Assembly (NCBI RefSeq): GCF_024508295.1
Contig: NZ_CP101990.1
Span: 1,798,001-1,862,000, forward strand
Direction: 5' to 3'
DNA length: 64,000 nucleotides
Source: Aeromicrobium duanguangcaii
Lineage (GTDB): Bacteria; Actinomycetota; Actinomycetes; Propionibacteriales; Nocardioidaceae
Both the position numbers and the translations under genes were made by a program. Shown here one piece after another: positions 42,838-52,579 of this stretch (position 1 is its first letter; each line of letters begins with the position of its first letter). The notes below the pieces were generated by a model. It made no database searches. It was not told where the DNA came from and was given only the letters and a program-made list of their open reading frames with translations.

Positions 42838-42841
42838 CGTA
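42801..42841 (-). promoter_or_regulatory. parE translation start region with AGGAGG before an ATT codon
   Basis: Reading the minus strand: TACGGT (42841-42836), about 20 nt, AGGAGG (42815-42810), 8-nt spacer, ATT (42801-42799) in the parE frame. No ATG, GTG or TTG in that frame is at normal distance from the AGGAGG. Confidence 0.55.
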
Positions 42842-42966
42842 TCGACCCGGACCCATCGGATCGGACGTGACACGCGGCGACCGCGTGGCCGCGCGGATTT
42901 GGCTCGATGAGAGAGTATTCATGGTGTAGTTCGACCTACCTTCCCCCCCGACGAAACGAGGACACC

Positions 42967-43164
42967 GTGAACGCCACAGCCGAGTTCCCCGCCCTCACCT
43001 CCGCCGATCGCTGCGACCGTTGCGGTGCGCAGGCCTTTGTCCGCGTCGAGCTCTCCGCCGGCACCGACCTGATGTTCTGCGCCCACCACGCCCGCCAGCA
43101 CGAGGAGCGGCTGCGTGAGATCGCCGTGACCTACCGGGACGAGAGCGACCGCCTGTCGGTCTGA
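42967..43164 (+). CDS. DUF7455 small zinc-finger protein
   Basis: 65 residues. After ALTSADRCDRCG (CxxC near residue 17) comes an AFVRVELSAGTDLMFCAHHARQHE segment with CAHH, so a CxxC-CxxH zinc finger is likely. This small protein is conserved next to parE and sigA in actinobacteria; its function is unknown. GTG 42967 is preceded by GAGG at 7 nt. It is divergent from parE, and a long hairpin terminator follows. Confidence 0.85.
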   Translation: MNATAEFPALTSADRCDRCGAQAFVRVELSAGTDLMFCAHHARQHEERLREIAVTYRDESDRLSV

Positions 43165-43194
43165 GTCCCGTCGGGCCCGGCCCGAAGACCCGAG

Positions 43195-43257
43195 CAACGA
43201 GAAAGGCTCGCGGCGCGCATCCCCTCTCGGGGCGCGTACCGCGAGCCGTTCTCGTTG
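43195..43257. terminator. Long stem-loop terminator
   Basis: Outer 9-bp arms (43195-43203/43249-43257) and inner 9-bp arms (43205-43213/43239-43247) are separated by one mismatched pair; a further GCGC pairing closes the loop. It lies between convergent genes and probably serves both. Confidence 0.85.
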
Positions 43258-43259
43258 GC

Positions 43260-44780
43260 TCAGTACTTGAAGGAGCCGTAGGCCTTCGTCTGCGTGACCG
43301 AGCGCCAGTGCTCGACGTAGGCGTCGTAGACGTCCGGGTCGGACGTGATCGTCGTGATCTCGTCGCTGGCGACCAGGTTCGAGCCGGTCAGGTTGGCCGA
43401 TCCCGCGACCGTCACCTTGACCCGCGAGCCGGACTTGGGCCAGCTGCGGCCGTTGGGCAGGCGCTCCTCGGGGTTCAGCTTGTTCGGCTTCAGCTTCGCG
43501 TCGATGAGGATCGTCTTGTCGTGGATCTGGGCGTACGCGGCGTCGACCTCGGTGCGCGACGTCTTGAGCACGTCCAGGATCGGCTTGCACACGCGCAGCA
43601 GCTGACGGCAGTGCTCGAGGTAGTTCTTCTTGTTGTCGTCCTTGAACCCGACGACCGAGACGCGGCAGCCACCGTTGTTCAGGGCGGCGAGCTTGTACGC
43701 CAGCGCGATGCGGCGGTACTTGAAGCGGTTCTCCATCACCCGGATGCGGCACTGCTCGTCCGGGACGATCCGGTTCAGCACGTTCAGGATCGGGTCGCGA
43801 CCGTTCGTCGGCGTAGCGCGCAGCGGGGACACGTGGATCGCGTAGTTGGACAGGTTCGAGTACAGGACGCCACGGCGCGCGAAGGCGCTCGTGTAGCCGT
43901 CACGCGTCGCGGTGCTGTAGCCGTAGCGGCTGTTGCGCTTGGCGATGTAGCGCCCGTAGTCCTTGCCGATGCGGCGCTTGGCCCACATGTCGTTCCAGAC
44001 CGCACGCATCTGGTACCAGAGCTTCTTGTCGTTGTAGACGGTCGTGCCGTTGTTGTACGTGCGCTCGGCGCTGCGGCCGCCGAAGTTGGTCGAGCCGGTC
44101 CACACGACGCCCCGCGCGCGCTTGCCGCTGCGCGTGTAGGTGTCGCTGACCATGACGATCTTGGAGTGCATGAGCGCGCCGTTGACGCGCGAGAGGCAGG
44201 CCATGGACTTGCCGTTGGAGCAGGTCTTGAACTTGCCGTACTTCGTCTTGTTGAGCTGCTTCTTCAGCTTGTTCGACGCCGGCGACTGGTGCGCGTTCGG
44301 ATGGATGAAGCGCACGTTCACGCCGGCCTTGGCGGCCTTGACCAGCTCGCGACCGACCCGGACCGAGTCCTCCATGCGCGAGTTCGCGGCGAAGACCGAG
44401 GTGGCCCGCCGCTGGCTCTTGGACTTCATCTTGCCGGCGGGCGTCTGGTAGGACCCGCGAATGAGTCGCTCGAGGTCGTTCAGCAGCGAGTAGTCGCGGT
44501 TCGAGCCGCCCTTGTCGAAGTAGGGACGCGAGAAGTTCGCCTCGACCTCGACCGGGTAGCCGGCGCCGTAGGGGCGCTTGTCGGGGGTGGCGGCAGCGGC
44601 CACGGCTGCGGGCGCGGCGGCCTGCGGCTGGACGGCCTCGGCCTGGGGCTCGGTGGAGCTGGCCTGGCCCGCGGCCGCGGGCTCGTCGACGCCGAAGGTC
44701 GAGCTGGCGGCCACGAGCGGCAGGACGAGTGCGCCGACAGCGGCGACACCCGCGAGTCGAAGCCGGTGACTGACGGACAC
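43260..44780 (-). CDS. Secreted phospholipase D-like protein
   Basis: 506 residues with an N-terminal signal peptide (basic HRLRLAG, then AAVGALVLPLVAA) and an Ala/Pro-rich linker to about residue 65. Two PLD half-sites follow: HSK near residue 207 with GSTN about 25 residues later, and HDK near residue 422 with GSANLTGSN near 462. The second is a full HxK(x4)D motif; in the first a Ser occupies the usual Asp position and Asp follows one residue later. The family forms a pseudodimer using two His to cleave phosphodiesters in lipid or DNA. GTG 44780 is chosen because GGGGAG lies 7 nt upstream; TTG 44804 is less likely. Monocistronic, next to sigA. Confidence 0.88.
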   Translation of the reverse strand: MSVSHRLRLAGVAAVGALVLPLVAASSTFGVDEPAAAGQASSTEPQAEAVQPQAAAPAAVAAAATPDKRPYGAGYPVEVEANFSRPYFDKGGSNRDYSLLNDLERLIRGSYQTPAGKMKSKSQRRATSVFAANSRMEDSVRVGRELVKAAKAGVNVRFIHPNAHQSPASNKLKKQLNKTKYGKFKTCSNGKSMACLSRVNGALMHSKIVMVSDTYTRSGKRARGVVWTGSTNFGGRSAERTYNNGTTVYNDKKLWYQMRAVWNDMWAKRRIGKDYGRYIAKRNSRYGYSTATRDGYTSAFARRGVLYSNLSNYAIHVSPLRATPTNGRDPILNVLNRIVPDEQCRIRVMENRFKYRRIALAYKLAALNNGGCRVSVVGFKDDNKKNYLEHCRQLLRVCKPILDVLKTSRTEVDAAYAQIHDKTILIDAKLKPNKLNPEERLPNGRSWPKSGSRVKVTVAGSANLTGSNLVASDEITTITSDPDVYDAYVEHWRSVTQTKAYGSFKY

Positions 44781-44844
44781 TGAGGAACTCCCCCGAGAAG
44801 ACAACGAGACGGTCGCCCCAGACTAACCCATGCTCGCGGGGCTC

Positions 44845-44882
44845 CCGGGCACCGCGGCGTCGGCCGGTGCGGCGGTGCCCGG
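44845..44882 (-). terminator. Second hairpin downstream of sigA
   Basis: Eleven-base perfect arms (44845-44855, 44872-44882) with a 16-nt loop in the 165-bp gap between sigA and the PLD-like gene. It may back up the hairpin at 44898-44923 or shape the PLD-like gene promoter. Confidence 0.5.
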
Positions 44883-44897
44883 TCCCGGACGCGAGTC

Positions 44898-44923
44898 GGC
44901 CCGCGACCGTGAGGTCGCGGGCC
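44898..44923 (-). terminator. sigA terminator hairpin
   Basis: Eleven perfect base pairs (44898-44908 with 44913-44923) with a GTGA loop, 22 nt past the sigA stop codon. GC-rich, no T run. Confidence 0.8.
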
Positions 44924-44945
44924 GGCTCGGTGGATCCGACTCGAC

Positions 44946-46277
<1,332 letters not shown>

Positions 46278-46336
46278 CGGGACATCAACCTCACAACGTC
46301 GTTTCGGGCATGACAATGAGGCCTGCGGTCAACCTC

Positions 46337-46352
46337 TGGCACCAGTGTGCCA
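46337..46352. promoter_or_regulatory. Palindrome upstream of sigA
   Basis: TGGCAC-CAGT-GTGCCA: perfect 6-bp arms with a 4-bp spacer, in the 102-bp gap between the GCS2-type gene and sigA. A TTGACC element follows on the minus strand at about 46332-46327. No known regulator can be assigned. Confidence 0.4.
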
Positions 46353-46379
46353 CGGCCCCCCACACGTCCTCGAATCGGT

Positions 46380-47855
46380 TCAGTGGACGGGCCAGGAGTG
46401 CACCGGCTCGCCCTCGCTCATGTGCTCGGCGTAACGCCGGGTCAGCGCGCGCATCGAGTCCGAGACATCGGATCCGCGCGCGTGCAGCCGGTCGAACTGC
46501 TCGATCATCCACGTCGAGCCGTTGCGCCCGGTGACGCAGCGGCGCTCGATGATCTGCAGGAACTCATCGATCACGGCCCCGTCGACCCCGCGCTTCTCGA
46601 GCCCCACGTGGGCCAGGGGCAGGAGGTGTTCCAGGACCAGCTGGCGCACCGGCACGGTCCCGATGCCGGGCCAGAACGCCTCTGCCTCGATCCCGGCGAC
46701 GGCCGCATCGTGGAACCCCTGCTCGGCGGCCTTGAAGGGCAGCTGGCTCCAGACCGGCCTCTCCTGCTCGGTCAGCGCCGTCACGAGACCGTAGAACAGC
46801 GCGGCATTCGCGACCGTGTCCTTGACGGTGGGGCCGGCCGGCAGCAGCCGGTTCTCGACCCGCAGGTGCGGCTTGCCGTCGACCACGTCGTAGATCGGCC
46901 GGTTCCAGCGCCAGATCGTGCCGTTGTGCAGCCGCAGCTCGGGCAGCGCCGGGATCCGGCCCGCCTCGATCTCGGCCACGGGGTCCTCGTCCTCGACGAT
47001 CGGCAGCAACGCCGGGAAGTACCGCGAGTTCTCCTCGAACAGGTCGAACACCGAGGTGATCCAGCGCTCGCCGAACCACACCCGGGGGCGGACGCCCTGG
47101 ACCTTCAGCTCGGCGGTGCGGGTGTCGGTCGCCTGCTCGAACAGGGCGATGCGCGTCTCGTGCCACAGCCGCTTGCCCAGGAAGAACGGCGAGTTGGCGC
47201 CCACGGCGATCTGCACGCCGGCGATCGCCTGGGCCGCGTTCCAGGTCGGGGCGAACTCGTCGGGCTCGACCTGCAGGTGCAGTTGCGTGCTGGTGCACGC
47301 GGCCTCGGCGATGATCGTGTCGATCGTCGTGCGCAGGCGCTGGACGCCGTTGATGACGATGTGGATGTCCTCGCCGCGCGCGGTCAGGATCTGGTCGGAC
47401 AACAGGTGGTAGCGCGGATTGGTCGAGATCGCCTCACGCGTGAGGTGCTGCGAGTCCAGGCTGGGCAGGATGCCGATCATCAGCATCTCGGTGCCGATGC
47501 CGCGCGCCTTGTCCTGGGCGGTGTTGAGGTCGTCGCGCATCCGGTCGGCCATCGAGGCCAGTCCGCCGCCCGCCACCGGGGAGGGCGGGACGTTGATCTC
47601 GACGTTGAACTGCCCGAGCTCGGTCTGGAAGTCCTCGGTCGCGATCACGTCGAGCGTCTCGGAGTTGCGCAGGGCGGGGTCGCCGAGCTCGTCGATCAGG
47701 TTGAACTCGATCTCGATCCCGACGTGGGGATCGGGCACCGAGAAGTCCTGTTGCCCCAGCATCGCGGCCAGCACATCGAGGTTCCGGCGCACCTTCGCGC
47801 GGTAGCGTGCGCGGTCCTCACCGGTGAACTCGCGGGCTTCGACGTCTTGTCCCAT
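46380..47855 (-). CDS. Glutamate-cysteine ligase family (GCS2) protein
   Basis: 491 residues of the GCS2/carboxylate-amine ligase family (ATP-dependent gamma-glutamyl ligases). Seen: VGIEIEFNLIDELGDP near residue 45 with the metal-binding Glu pair, QFNVEINVPPSPVAGGG near residue 82, STQLHLQVEPDEF near 185 and LRVENRLLPAGPTVKDT near 335. Actinobacteria use mycothiol and mostly lack glutathione, so the product may not be gamma-Glu-Cys; the substrate is open. ATG 47855 follows TAGGGT (47862-47867) by 6 nt, a leaderless layout. It is upstream of sigA on the same strand. Confidence 0.88.
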   Translation of the reverse strand: MGQDVEAREFTGEDRARYRAKVRRNLDVLAAMLGQQDFSVPDPHVGIEIEFNLIDELGDPALRNSETLDVIATEDFQTELGQFNVEINVPPSPVAGGGLASMADRMRDDLNTAQDKARGIGTEMLMIGILPSLDSQHLTREAISTNPRYHLLSDQILTARGEDIHIVINGVQRLRTTIDTIIAEAACTSTQLHLQVEPDEFAPTWNAAQAIAGVQIAVGANSPFFLGKRLWHETRIALFEQATDTRTAELKVQGVRPRVWFGERWITSVFDLFEENSRYFPALLPIVEDEDPVAEIEAGRIPALPELRLHNGTIWRWNRPIYDVVDGKPHLRVENRLLPAGPTVKDTVANAALFYGLVTALTEQERPVWSQLPFKAAEQGFHDAAVAGIEAEAFWPGIGTVPVRQLVLEHLLPLAHVGLEKRGVDGAVIDEFLQIIERRCVTGRNGSTWMIEQFDRLHARGSDVSDSMRALTRRYAEHMSEGEPVHSWPVH

Positions 47856-47874
47856 GGAGACACCCTAGGACGGA

Positions 47875-48846
47875 TCAGGCCGTCACATCAGCCTGAGCCC
47901 ACCGGTCAGGATGGACGCCCGCCTCGAGCACGTCCTGGAGCAGCAGACCCATGCGATATCGAGGCTCCAGACGCAGTGCGCGGTCCAGCGCGACGAGGGC
48001 GCGCGCGCCGTCGCCCATCTGCCAGGCGGCGAATCCCGCGAGGCACAACGGCGCCGGCGCGAAGTCCGGTGACGCCACACGCGAGACCGCCGCCCAGAGC
48101 CGGTGCATCCCGCGCGCGTTGGCCCGGCCGATCCCCACCCACACGGCGTCCCGCACGTTCATCGACGACGTCAGGACCGCGAGCTCGACCAGATCCGCCT
48201 CCCCGAGGTCCGCCCCGTCGAGGCCTCGTTCGACGAGCCGGGCGACCCGCTCGCGCTCGGACGCGAGGAAGCTCGCCGGGGCGGTCGTCGTGGCGCGTTC
48301 GAGGAAGCGCTCCAACGCGGCGTCGTGGGCACGATCGAGTCGTTCCTCGTCCTGCTCGGCCGGCGGCGCCACCTCGTCCGCGAGCGCGGACCGGTCGGCC
48401 AGGATCACCTGACCCTGGGCGACGGCGCGGACGATCGCCTCGTGGTGACGGTCGAGGGCGTAGGGCTCCCCCTCGGCGGGGTGGCCCGGCGTCGCGGACC
48501 AGACCCGGCGGTCGTCGGCCCACAGCACCAGCCACGCGCGACCCGGGGGCAGTGCGTCACGCAGGGCCGTGACCATGAGACGCGCCCGCTCGACGTTGTC
48601 GGACAGGGCGAACAGGAAGAATCCCTCCCGTCCGTGGCGCACGAGGTGCTCGGCGAGCCCGGCCGCGAGGGCCTCCTCGTCGCCGGGCAGCGGCAGGTCG
48701 TGGCGCAGGCGGAACCCGAACCGGCACGTCGGCCCGGACACCGCCAGGCCGATCACGCACTCGCGGGGCACGAAGCCGAACAGCGTGGGCAGGGCGTTCA
48801 TGAGGTCGTCGAAGGAGTCGACCCGGAACATGTCGTCGTCGGTCAT
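47875..48846 (-). CDS. DUF4192 domain-containing protein
   Basis: 323 residues matching DUF4192: FRVDSFDDLMNALPTLFGFVPRECVIGLAV at the start, LRHDLPLPGDEEALAAGLAEHL, FFLFALSDNVERARLMV, and a helical C-terminal half with a TPR-like ARALVALDRALRLEP segment. Common across actinobacteria with no known function. ATG 48846 has GAGG 8-9 nt upstream; longer in-frame starts lack support. Nineteen bases separate it from the GCS2-type gene, but that gene seems to have its own leaderless promoter. Confidence 0.85.
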   Translation of the reverse strand: MTDDDMFRVDSFDDLMNALPTLFGFVPRECVIGLAVSGPTCRFGFRLRHDLPLPGDEEALAAGLAEHLVRHGREGFFLFALSDNVERARLMVTALRDALPPGRAWLVLWADDRRVWSATPGHPAEGEPYALDRHHEAIVRAVAQGQVILADRSALADEVAPPAEQDEERLDRAHDAALERFLERATTTAPASFLASERERVARLVERGLDGADLGEADLVELAVLTSSMNVRDAVWVGIGRANARGMHRLWAAVSRVASPDFAPAPLCLAGFAAWQMGDGARALVALDRALRLEPRYRMGLLLQDVLEAGVHPDRWAQADVTA

Positions 48847-48936
48847 GCCCCGAGCCTCGCCCTCGCGGGACCCGGGCAGAAGCCACCGGCGGCCCACTGT
48901 GGACGAGGCCCGACCCGGCTCCCGCGTTGTGGACCG

Positions 48937-49521
48937 TCAGCCGACGCGACGGCGCCGGCGAGCTCCCCACCACGCGGTGGCGGCCACCAGCAGCGTGAAG
49001 CCCACCACCGCGACCACGACATCGCGTCCGTCCGCCCCGGCCGGGACGTCCTGCGGCACCGTCACCGTCATCGCCGGGTCGACCGTCTCGGCGGAGGCCG
49101 TGAAGTCCGGGGTGGACCGGGAACCGGACATACCGTCACCGCATCGCTGCTCGGCCACGAGCGTGACCCGCTCCCCCGCCGCCGCGCCGATCCGCGACGT
49201 GAGGAGGAACTCGGCCACCTGCCGCGGCGGCAGCCCCGGGCCGGTGAAGTCGACGCGCCGACCGTCCAGGACGCCGTCCCAGCCGTCGGGCGCGGTCGCG
49301 CTGATCACCGCCGAGCTCTCCGGGACCTGCAGTGTCAGCCCGGTCGTCGGGGCCTCGCCGCACCCGTCCTCGACCGCGACGACCAGGACGACGGTCCCGT
49401 CCCCCTGGGGCACGACGGCGTCGACCGTCGCGTCGGCCGTCGCGGGAGACGCGCCCGCGAACAGCACGAGCGGCAGGGCGACGAGCACGCTCGCGAGCCG
49501 GCGCACCGTGCGAGAGCTCAT
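48937..49521 (-). CDS. YcnI-like (DUF1775-like) secreted/membrane-anchored protein lacking the N-terminal His
   Basis: 194 residues: signal peptide (LASVLVALPLVLFAGASPATA), a beta-rich domain, and a C-terminal membrane anchor (VVVAVVGFTLLVAATAWW followed by RRRRR). The DGCGEAPTTGLTLQVPE segment parallels the GHGCGTSPTTRLAVQLPE segment of the YcnI encoded in the same operon, so I read it as a diverged DUF1775 paralogue. In YcnI the His immediately after the signal peptide binds copper; here the mature N-terminus is Asp-Ala-Thr, so copper binding by that mode looks lost. ATG 49521 overlaps the stop of the copD part (ATGA); last gene of the copper operon. Confidence 0.7.
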   Translation of the reverse strand: MSSRTVRRLASVLVALPLVLFAGASPATADATVDAVVPQGDGTVVLVVAVEDGCGEAPTTGLTLQVPESSAVISATAPDGWDGVLDGRRVDFTGPGLPPRQVAEFLLTSRIGAAAGERVTLVAEQRCGDGMSGSRSTPDFTASAETVDPAMTVTVPQDVPAGADGRDVVVAVVGFTLLVAATAWWGARRRRRVG

Positions 49522-51171
49522 GGGATCTCCACCTCTCCCGAGACGACGGGCTCCGTGTATCGATCGATCCGCACCGCGACCGACACCCGCCACGCCCCGG
49601 CGAGCGGGAGGTCGGCGGTGGTCTGCCAGTGCCCGGCCCGGGTCTTCGTCAGCGTCCGGTTGAGGGGGCCCACCTCGGCCTCCGCCAGGGCCAGTTGAAG
49701 ACGGGGCGCATCCGCGACGTCCACCACGGCGCCGTCCGAGTCCGTCAGCGAGACCTGGATCGCGTTGGTCCCGCGCCGGGCCGGGGTGACCACGACGGTC
49801 ACCCGGTGGGAGTCGTCGAGGTCGAGCTCGAGGCGCTGCACCGTCGACACGTCCGTGACGATCGTGTCGGCACGCGCGGGCGGCGTCTGGCCCACGAGCA
49901 CGCCCGTGGCCATCAGCACGCCGGCGACGACCAGCACCTCGAAGGTCACGGTGCGGCGCAGGACGGTGGTCGCGTCCCCGGCCTCGCGGCCGGCCAGGCG
50001 ACGGACCAGGACGAAGCGGTTCCACGCGGCCACCGCGACGACCGGCAGCAGCAAGAGCGCCTTCACCAGCACGGCTCGGCCGTAGCCGGTCTGCCACAGC
50101 GCGGGCAACGAGTCGGCCACCCGCCAGTAGAGGACGATCCCGGCTGCGACGAGCGCCACCAGCACGAGGCCGGCGACGGCCGAGAACCGCGCGATCGTCG
50201 TGACGCGGTCGCCGACCCGCAGAGCGGAGCCCGCGGCCAGGACGACGGCCAGGCCCACGAGCCCGCCCCACCACACGGCTGCGGCGCTCACATGGACCAG
50301 ATCGGCAGCCAGCACGAGCCAGGACGGCCCGTAGCTGCGGGTGTGGCCCACCGGCAGCAGCGAGGCGACGGCCAGCGCCACGCCCGCTGCCGCGATGACC
50401 GGCCGACGCCGCCGGCCCACGAGCGCGAGGGCGACACCGAGAGCCACCATCAGCACGGCCAGGCCCGCCGAGGACGTGAGCCCGTCACGCCACGCCTCGG
50501 GACCCCACGCCGAGGCGAGGGTCCGGCCGGACTCCCAGGAGGAGGTCAGGGGCGCGAGCAGGAGCGTCGAGACCGCGGCGAGCCCGGCGAACACCTGGGG
50601 TCGCCGCACGGGTGCGGCGCTCGACCAGCGGCTGCCGGCGCACCGGCGTGGGGGCGATGAACAGGAAGAACACCACGATCCCGGCCAGGCCGAGGACGCC
50701 CGCGTACCGCAGCGCCTCGACCGTCGTGCGCACCACGGAGAGCTCGCGCTCGGCCTGCGAGTCCGGGACCCCGATCGCTCCGGGGGTGGCCTGCCCCACC
50801 GCGAACGTGAAGCCACCCGTCACGGGGTGGGAGTCCGCCGACACGACGCGCCACGTCACGACGTGGGTACCCCGCGGCAGGGGCTGCGCGGGCCGGATCG
50901 TCAGGACTCGGTCACTGACGGAGAACTCCGCCTCGGTCGGCTTCCCCGTCGCGTCCAGGACCGCGTTGCCCGTGCCGCCCAGCGTGACCGGCTCGGTGAA
51001 CGTCACCGTCAGCTGACTCGGCGGCGTGGTCAGGACCTGACCGTCGGCGGGGGTGCTCCCGATCGGCGAGGCGTGGCCGAACGCCGCAGCGGGCCACATC
51101 ACGACGAGCAGGAGGAGCCCGGAGAGCACGGCGGTGAGCCGTGCCCTCCGGGCCGGAGCGGGGTGGTTCAC
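49518..51171 (-). pseudogene. CopC-CopD fusion interrupted by an apparent frameshift
   Basis: From GTG 51171 one frame gives a signal peptide, a CopC domain whose mature protein starts with His (FGHASPIGSTPADGQ), and the first CopD helix (YAGVLGLAGIVVFFLFIAP), then becomes unrelated after about residue 190. The rest of CopD (FAGLAAVSTLLLAPLTSSWESG to the stop at 49518, seven or so helices plus a YtkA/CopC-like tail) is in another frame. The join is at a GGGG run at 50597-50600 (CCCC on the coding strand): removing one base restores one reading frame of about 550 codons. The intact family imports copper. Either a sequencing error or a real lesion; GTG 50609 could start a CopD lacking its first helix. 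Starts by GTGA overlap with ycnI. Confidence 0.8.
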
Positions 51172-51860
51172 CCGCGGTTCCGCGTCCGTCCGAGTGCGAC
51201 ACCGCCGGCGACCAGTCCGAGGGCGCCGAGCGCGACGCCGGTCCAGCCCAGGGCGTCGGAGCCGGTGCCCGCCTCAGCGGGCTCGTCCTGCGCCTTCGCG
51301 TCGCCGTGACCGTGGCCGTCGCCCTCGGCCGCGGTCGTCACGACGAAGGGAGCCGGCGACTCGGGCTCGTCCTGACCCTCCTCGTAGGTCTGGGTCCACG
51401 CGGTCTCACCCTCCTCGCAGGTCTGGATGACCGGGAAGACGAGCTTCTCGCCCTCCTTCTCGGGCAGCGGCAGCTGCAGCGCGATGGTGTCGCGCAGGCC
51501 GTCGGCCAGCGGCGTCCGCGCCGTGTAGACGACCTCGGCGACCCGCTCGGTCTGCTCGCTGCCGTGGCCGTCGGAGGCGGGCGACTCGAGCTTCTCCATC
51601 GTCTTCTCGACGGTCCAGTTCGGGTTCACCGTGGGGGTGACGGACAGCACCTGCTCGGGCAGCTGGACGGCGAGTCGGGTCGTCGGCGAGGTGCCGCACC
51701 CGTGGCCGACCGAGAAGGTCAGGACCGCGTACGACCCGGCGGCCGTCGACGACGGGGTGACCGAGACGTGGGCCGAGGCGGCACCCGCCGCGGCGACGAC
51801 GAGGGCCGAGGAGCCGAGGGTGAGCGCCGCCGTGCGGGCAGCGTGATGAGCGAAGGACAT
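51168..51860 (-). CDS. YcnI family copper-binding membrane-anchored protein
   Basis: 230 residues: signal peptide ending ASA, mature N-terminus His-Val-Ser-Val-Thr-Pro, the DUF1775 (YcnI) domain with GHGCGTSPTTRLAVQLPE and NPNWTVEK, an acidic and His-containing linker (GDGHGHGDAKAQ), and a C-terminal helix (WTGVALGALGLVAGGVALG) followed by Arg residues. In YcnI proteins the N-terminal His takes part in a mononuclear Cu(II) site. ATG 51860 has AGGAG 6 nt upstream. The stop overlaps the copC start (GTGA), the usual ycnI-copCD arrangement, so it probably hands copper to CopC. Confidence 0.9.
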   Translation of the reverse strand: MSFAHHAARTAALTLGSSALVVAAAGAASAHVSVTPSSTAAGSYAVLTFSVGHGCGTSPTTRLAVQLPEQVLSVTPTVNPNWTVEKTMEKLESPASDGHGSEQTERVAEVVYTARTPLADGLRDTIALQLPLPEKEGEKLVFPVIQTCEEGETAWTQTYEEGQDEPESPAPFVVTTAAEGDGHGHGDAKAQDEPAEAGTGSDALGWTGVALGALGLVAGGVALGRTRNRG

Positions 51861-51903
51861 GTTCTTCTCCTGGTTCGGGACCGCCCGGACGGGCGGGACT
51901 GGA

Positions 51904-52449
51904 TCACCGGCAGGCGCCGGCGACCGGGGCGAGGTCGACCCGGGAGAAGGGAGGGCCGCGCCGCACCAGGGCGTGGTCGAGAAGATCGGTCCGCAGCACC
52001 GGCTCGGCGCCACGGCGAGGGACGGGAGCCGACACCGGCCGGCGGGACAGCCGCACGGGACGCAGGACGAACGAGACCCGCGCCCACCACGACCACCAGA
52101 GCCGCTCGGCGGCATCGATGCCGACGGCCACCACCACGAGGCCCGCGAGGTGCGCGGCGAGCATCGCCGGCGTCGCCGGCACGACCTGGTGACCGTGCAC
52201 GTAACCGGACACCAGGTGGACCCCGAGCTGTGGAAGGGCGAGCAGGACGAGTGCCCACCCGAAGCCGATCCGGCGGGCGGCAGCCCACCAGGCCAGCGCC
52301 GAACCGGCCGCGACGACCGGGACGAGCGCGACGACGGACGGGGCCTCACCGCTGCCCATCACGTGGGCGGCGACGGCCATGAGAGTCGCCCACAGGCTCA
52401 CCGCTGCGGCGCGCACGAGGCGCGCGAACGGAGCTCCGGGGGCTGACAC
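51904..52449 (-). CDS. Small membrane protein with conserved-looking histidines, copper operon
   Basis: 181 residues, not assigned to a named family. Four hydrophobic helices (about residues 12-125) carry His residues in or near the membrane: AAHVMG in the first, GVHLVSGYVHGHQ between the third and fourth, and AAHLAG in the fourth; a basic, Trp-rich segment (ERLWWSWWARV) and a proline/arginine-rich cytosolic tail follow. The His pattern and position 43 bp upstream of ycnI suggest a metal-linked role, which is inference. GTG 52449 is 7 nt after TACGCT (52457-52462), so it is likely leaderless and first in the operon. Confidence 0.65.
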   Translation of the reverse strand: MSAPGAPFARLVRAAAVSLWATLMAVAAHVMGSGEAPSVVALVPVVAAGSALAWWAAARRIGFGWALVLLALPQLGVHLVSGYVHGHQVVPATPAMLAAHLAGLVVVAVGIDAAERLWWSWWARVSFVLRPVRLSRRPVSAPVPRRGAEPVLRTDLLDHALVRRGPPFSRVDLAPVAGACR

Positions 52450-52579
52450 GGACGTCAGCGTACGACCTGCGCACCCCGACTCCGGCAGCGGTGACCAGAT
52501 GTTTACACGGTCGTCACCGGCCCCCGGTGGCCCGGCGGCCGACCCGCTGCGAGCGACGTGCGTCGTCCGTCGCGGCGCC

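Noticed and set aside
46278..46316. Longer sigA start at TTG 46316
   Set aside because: The additional residues have no family resemblance and no ribosome-binding site; GTG 46277 follows a GAGG and matches the usual VTRAA-type beginning.
49518..50609. An independent copD gene starting at GTG 50609
   Set aside because: It would lack the first transmembrane helix, which is encoded intact just upstream in the copC frame, so a frameshifted fusion is the simpler reading.
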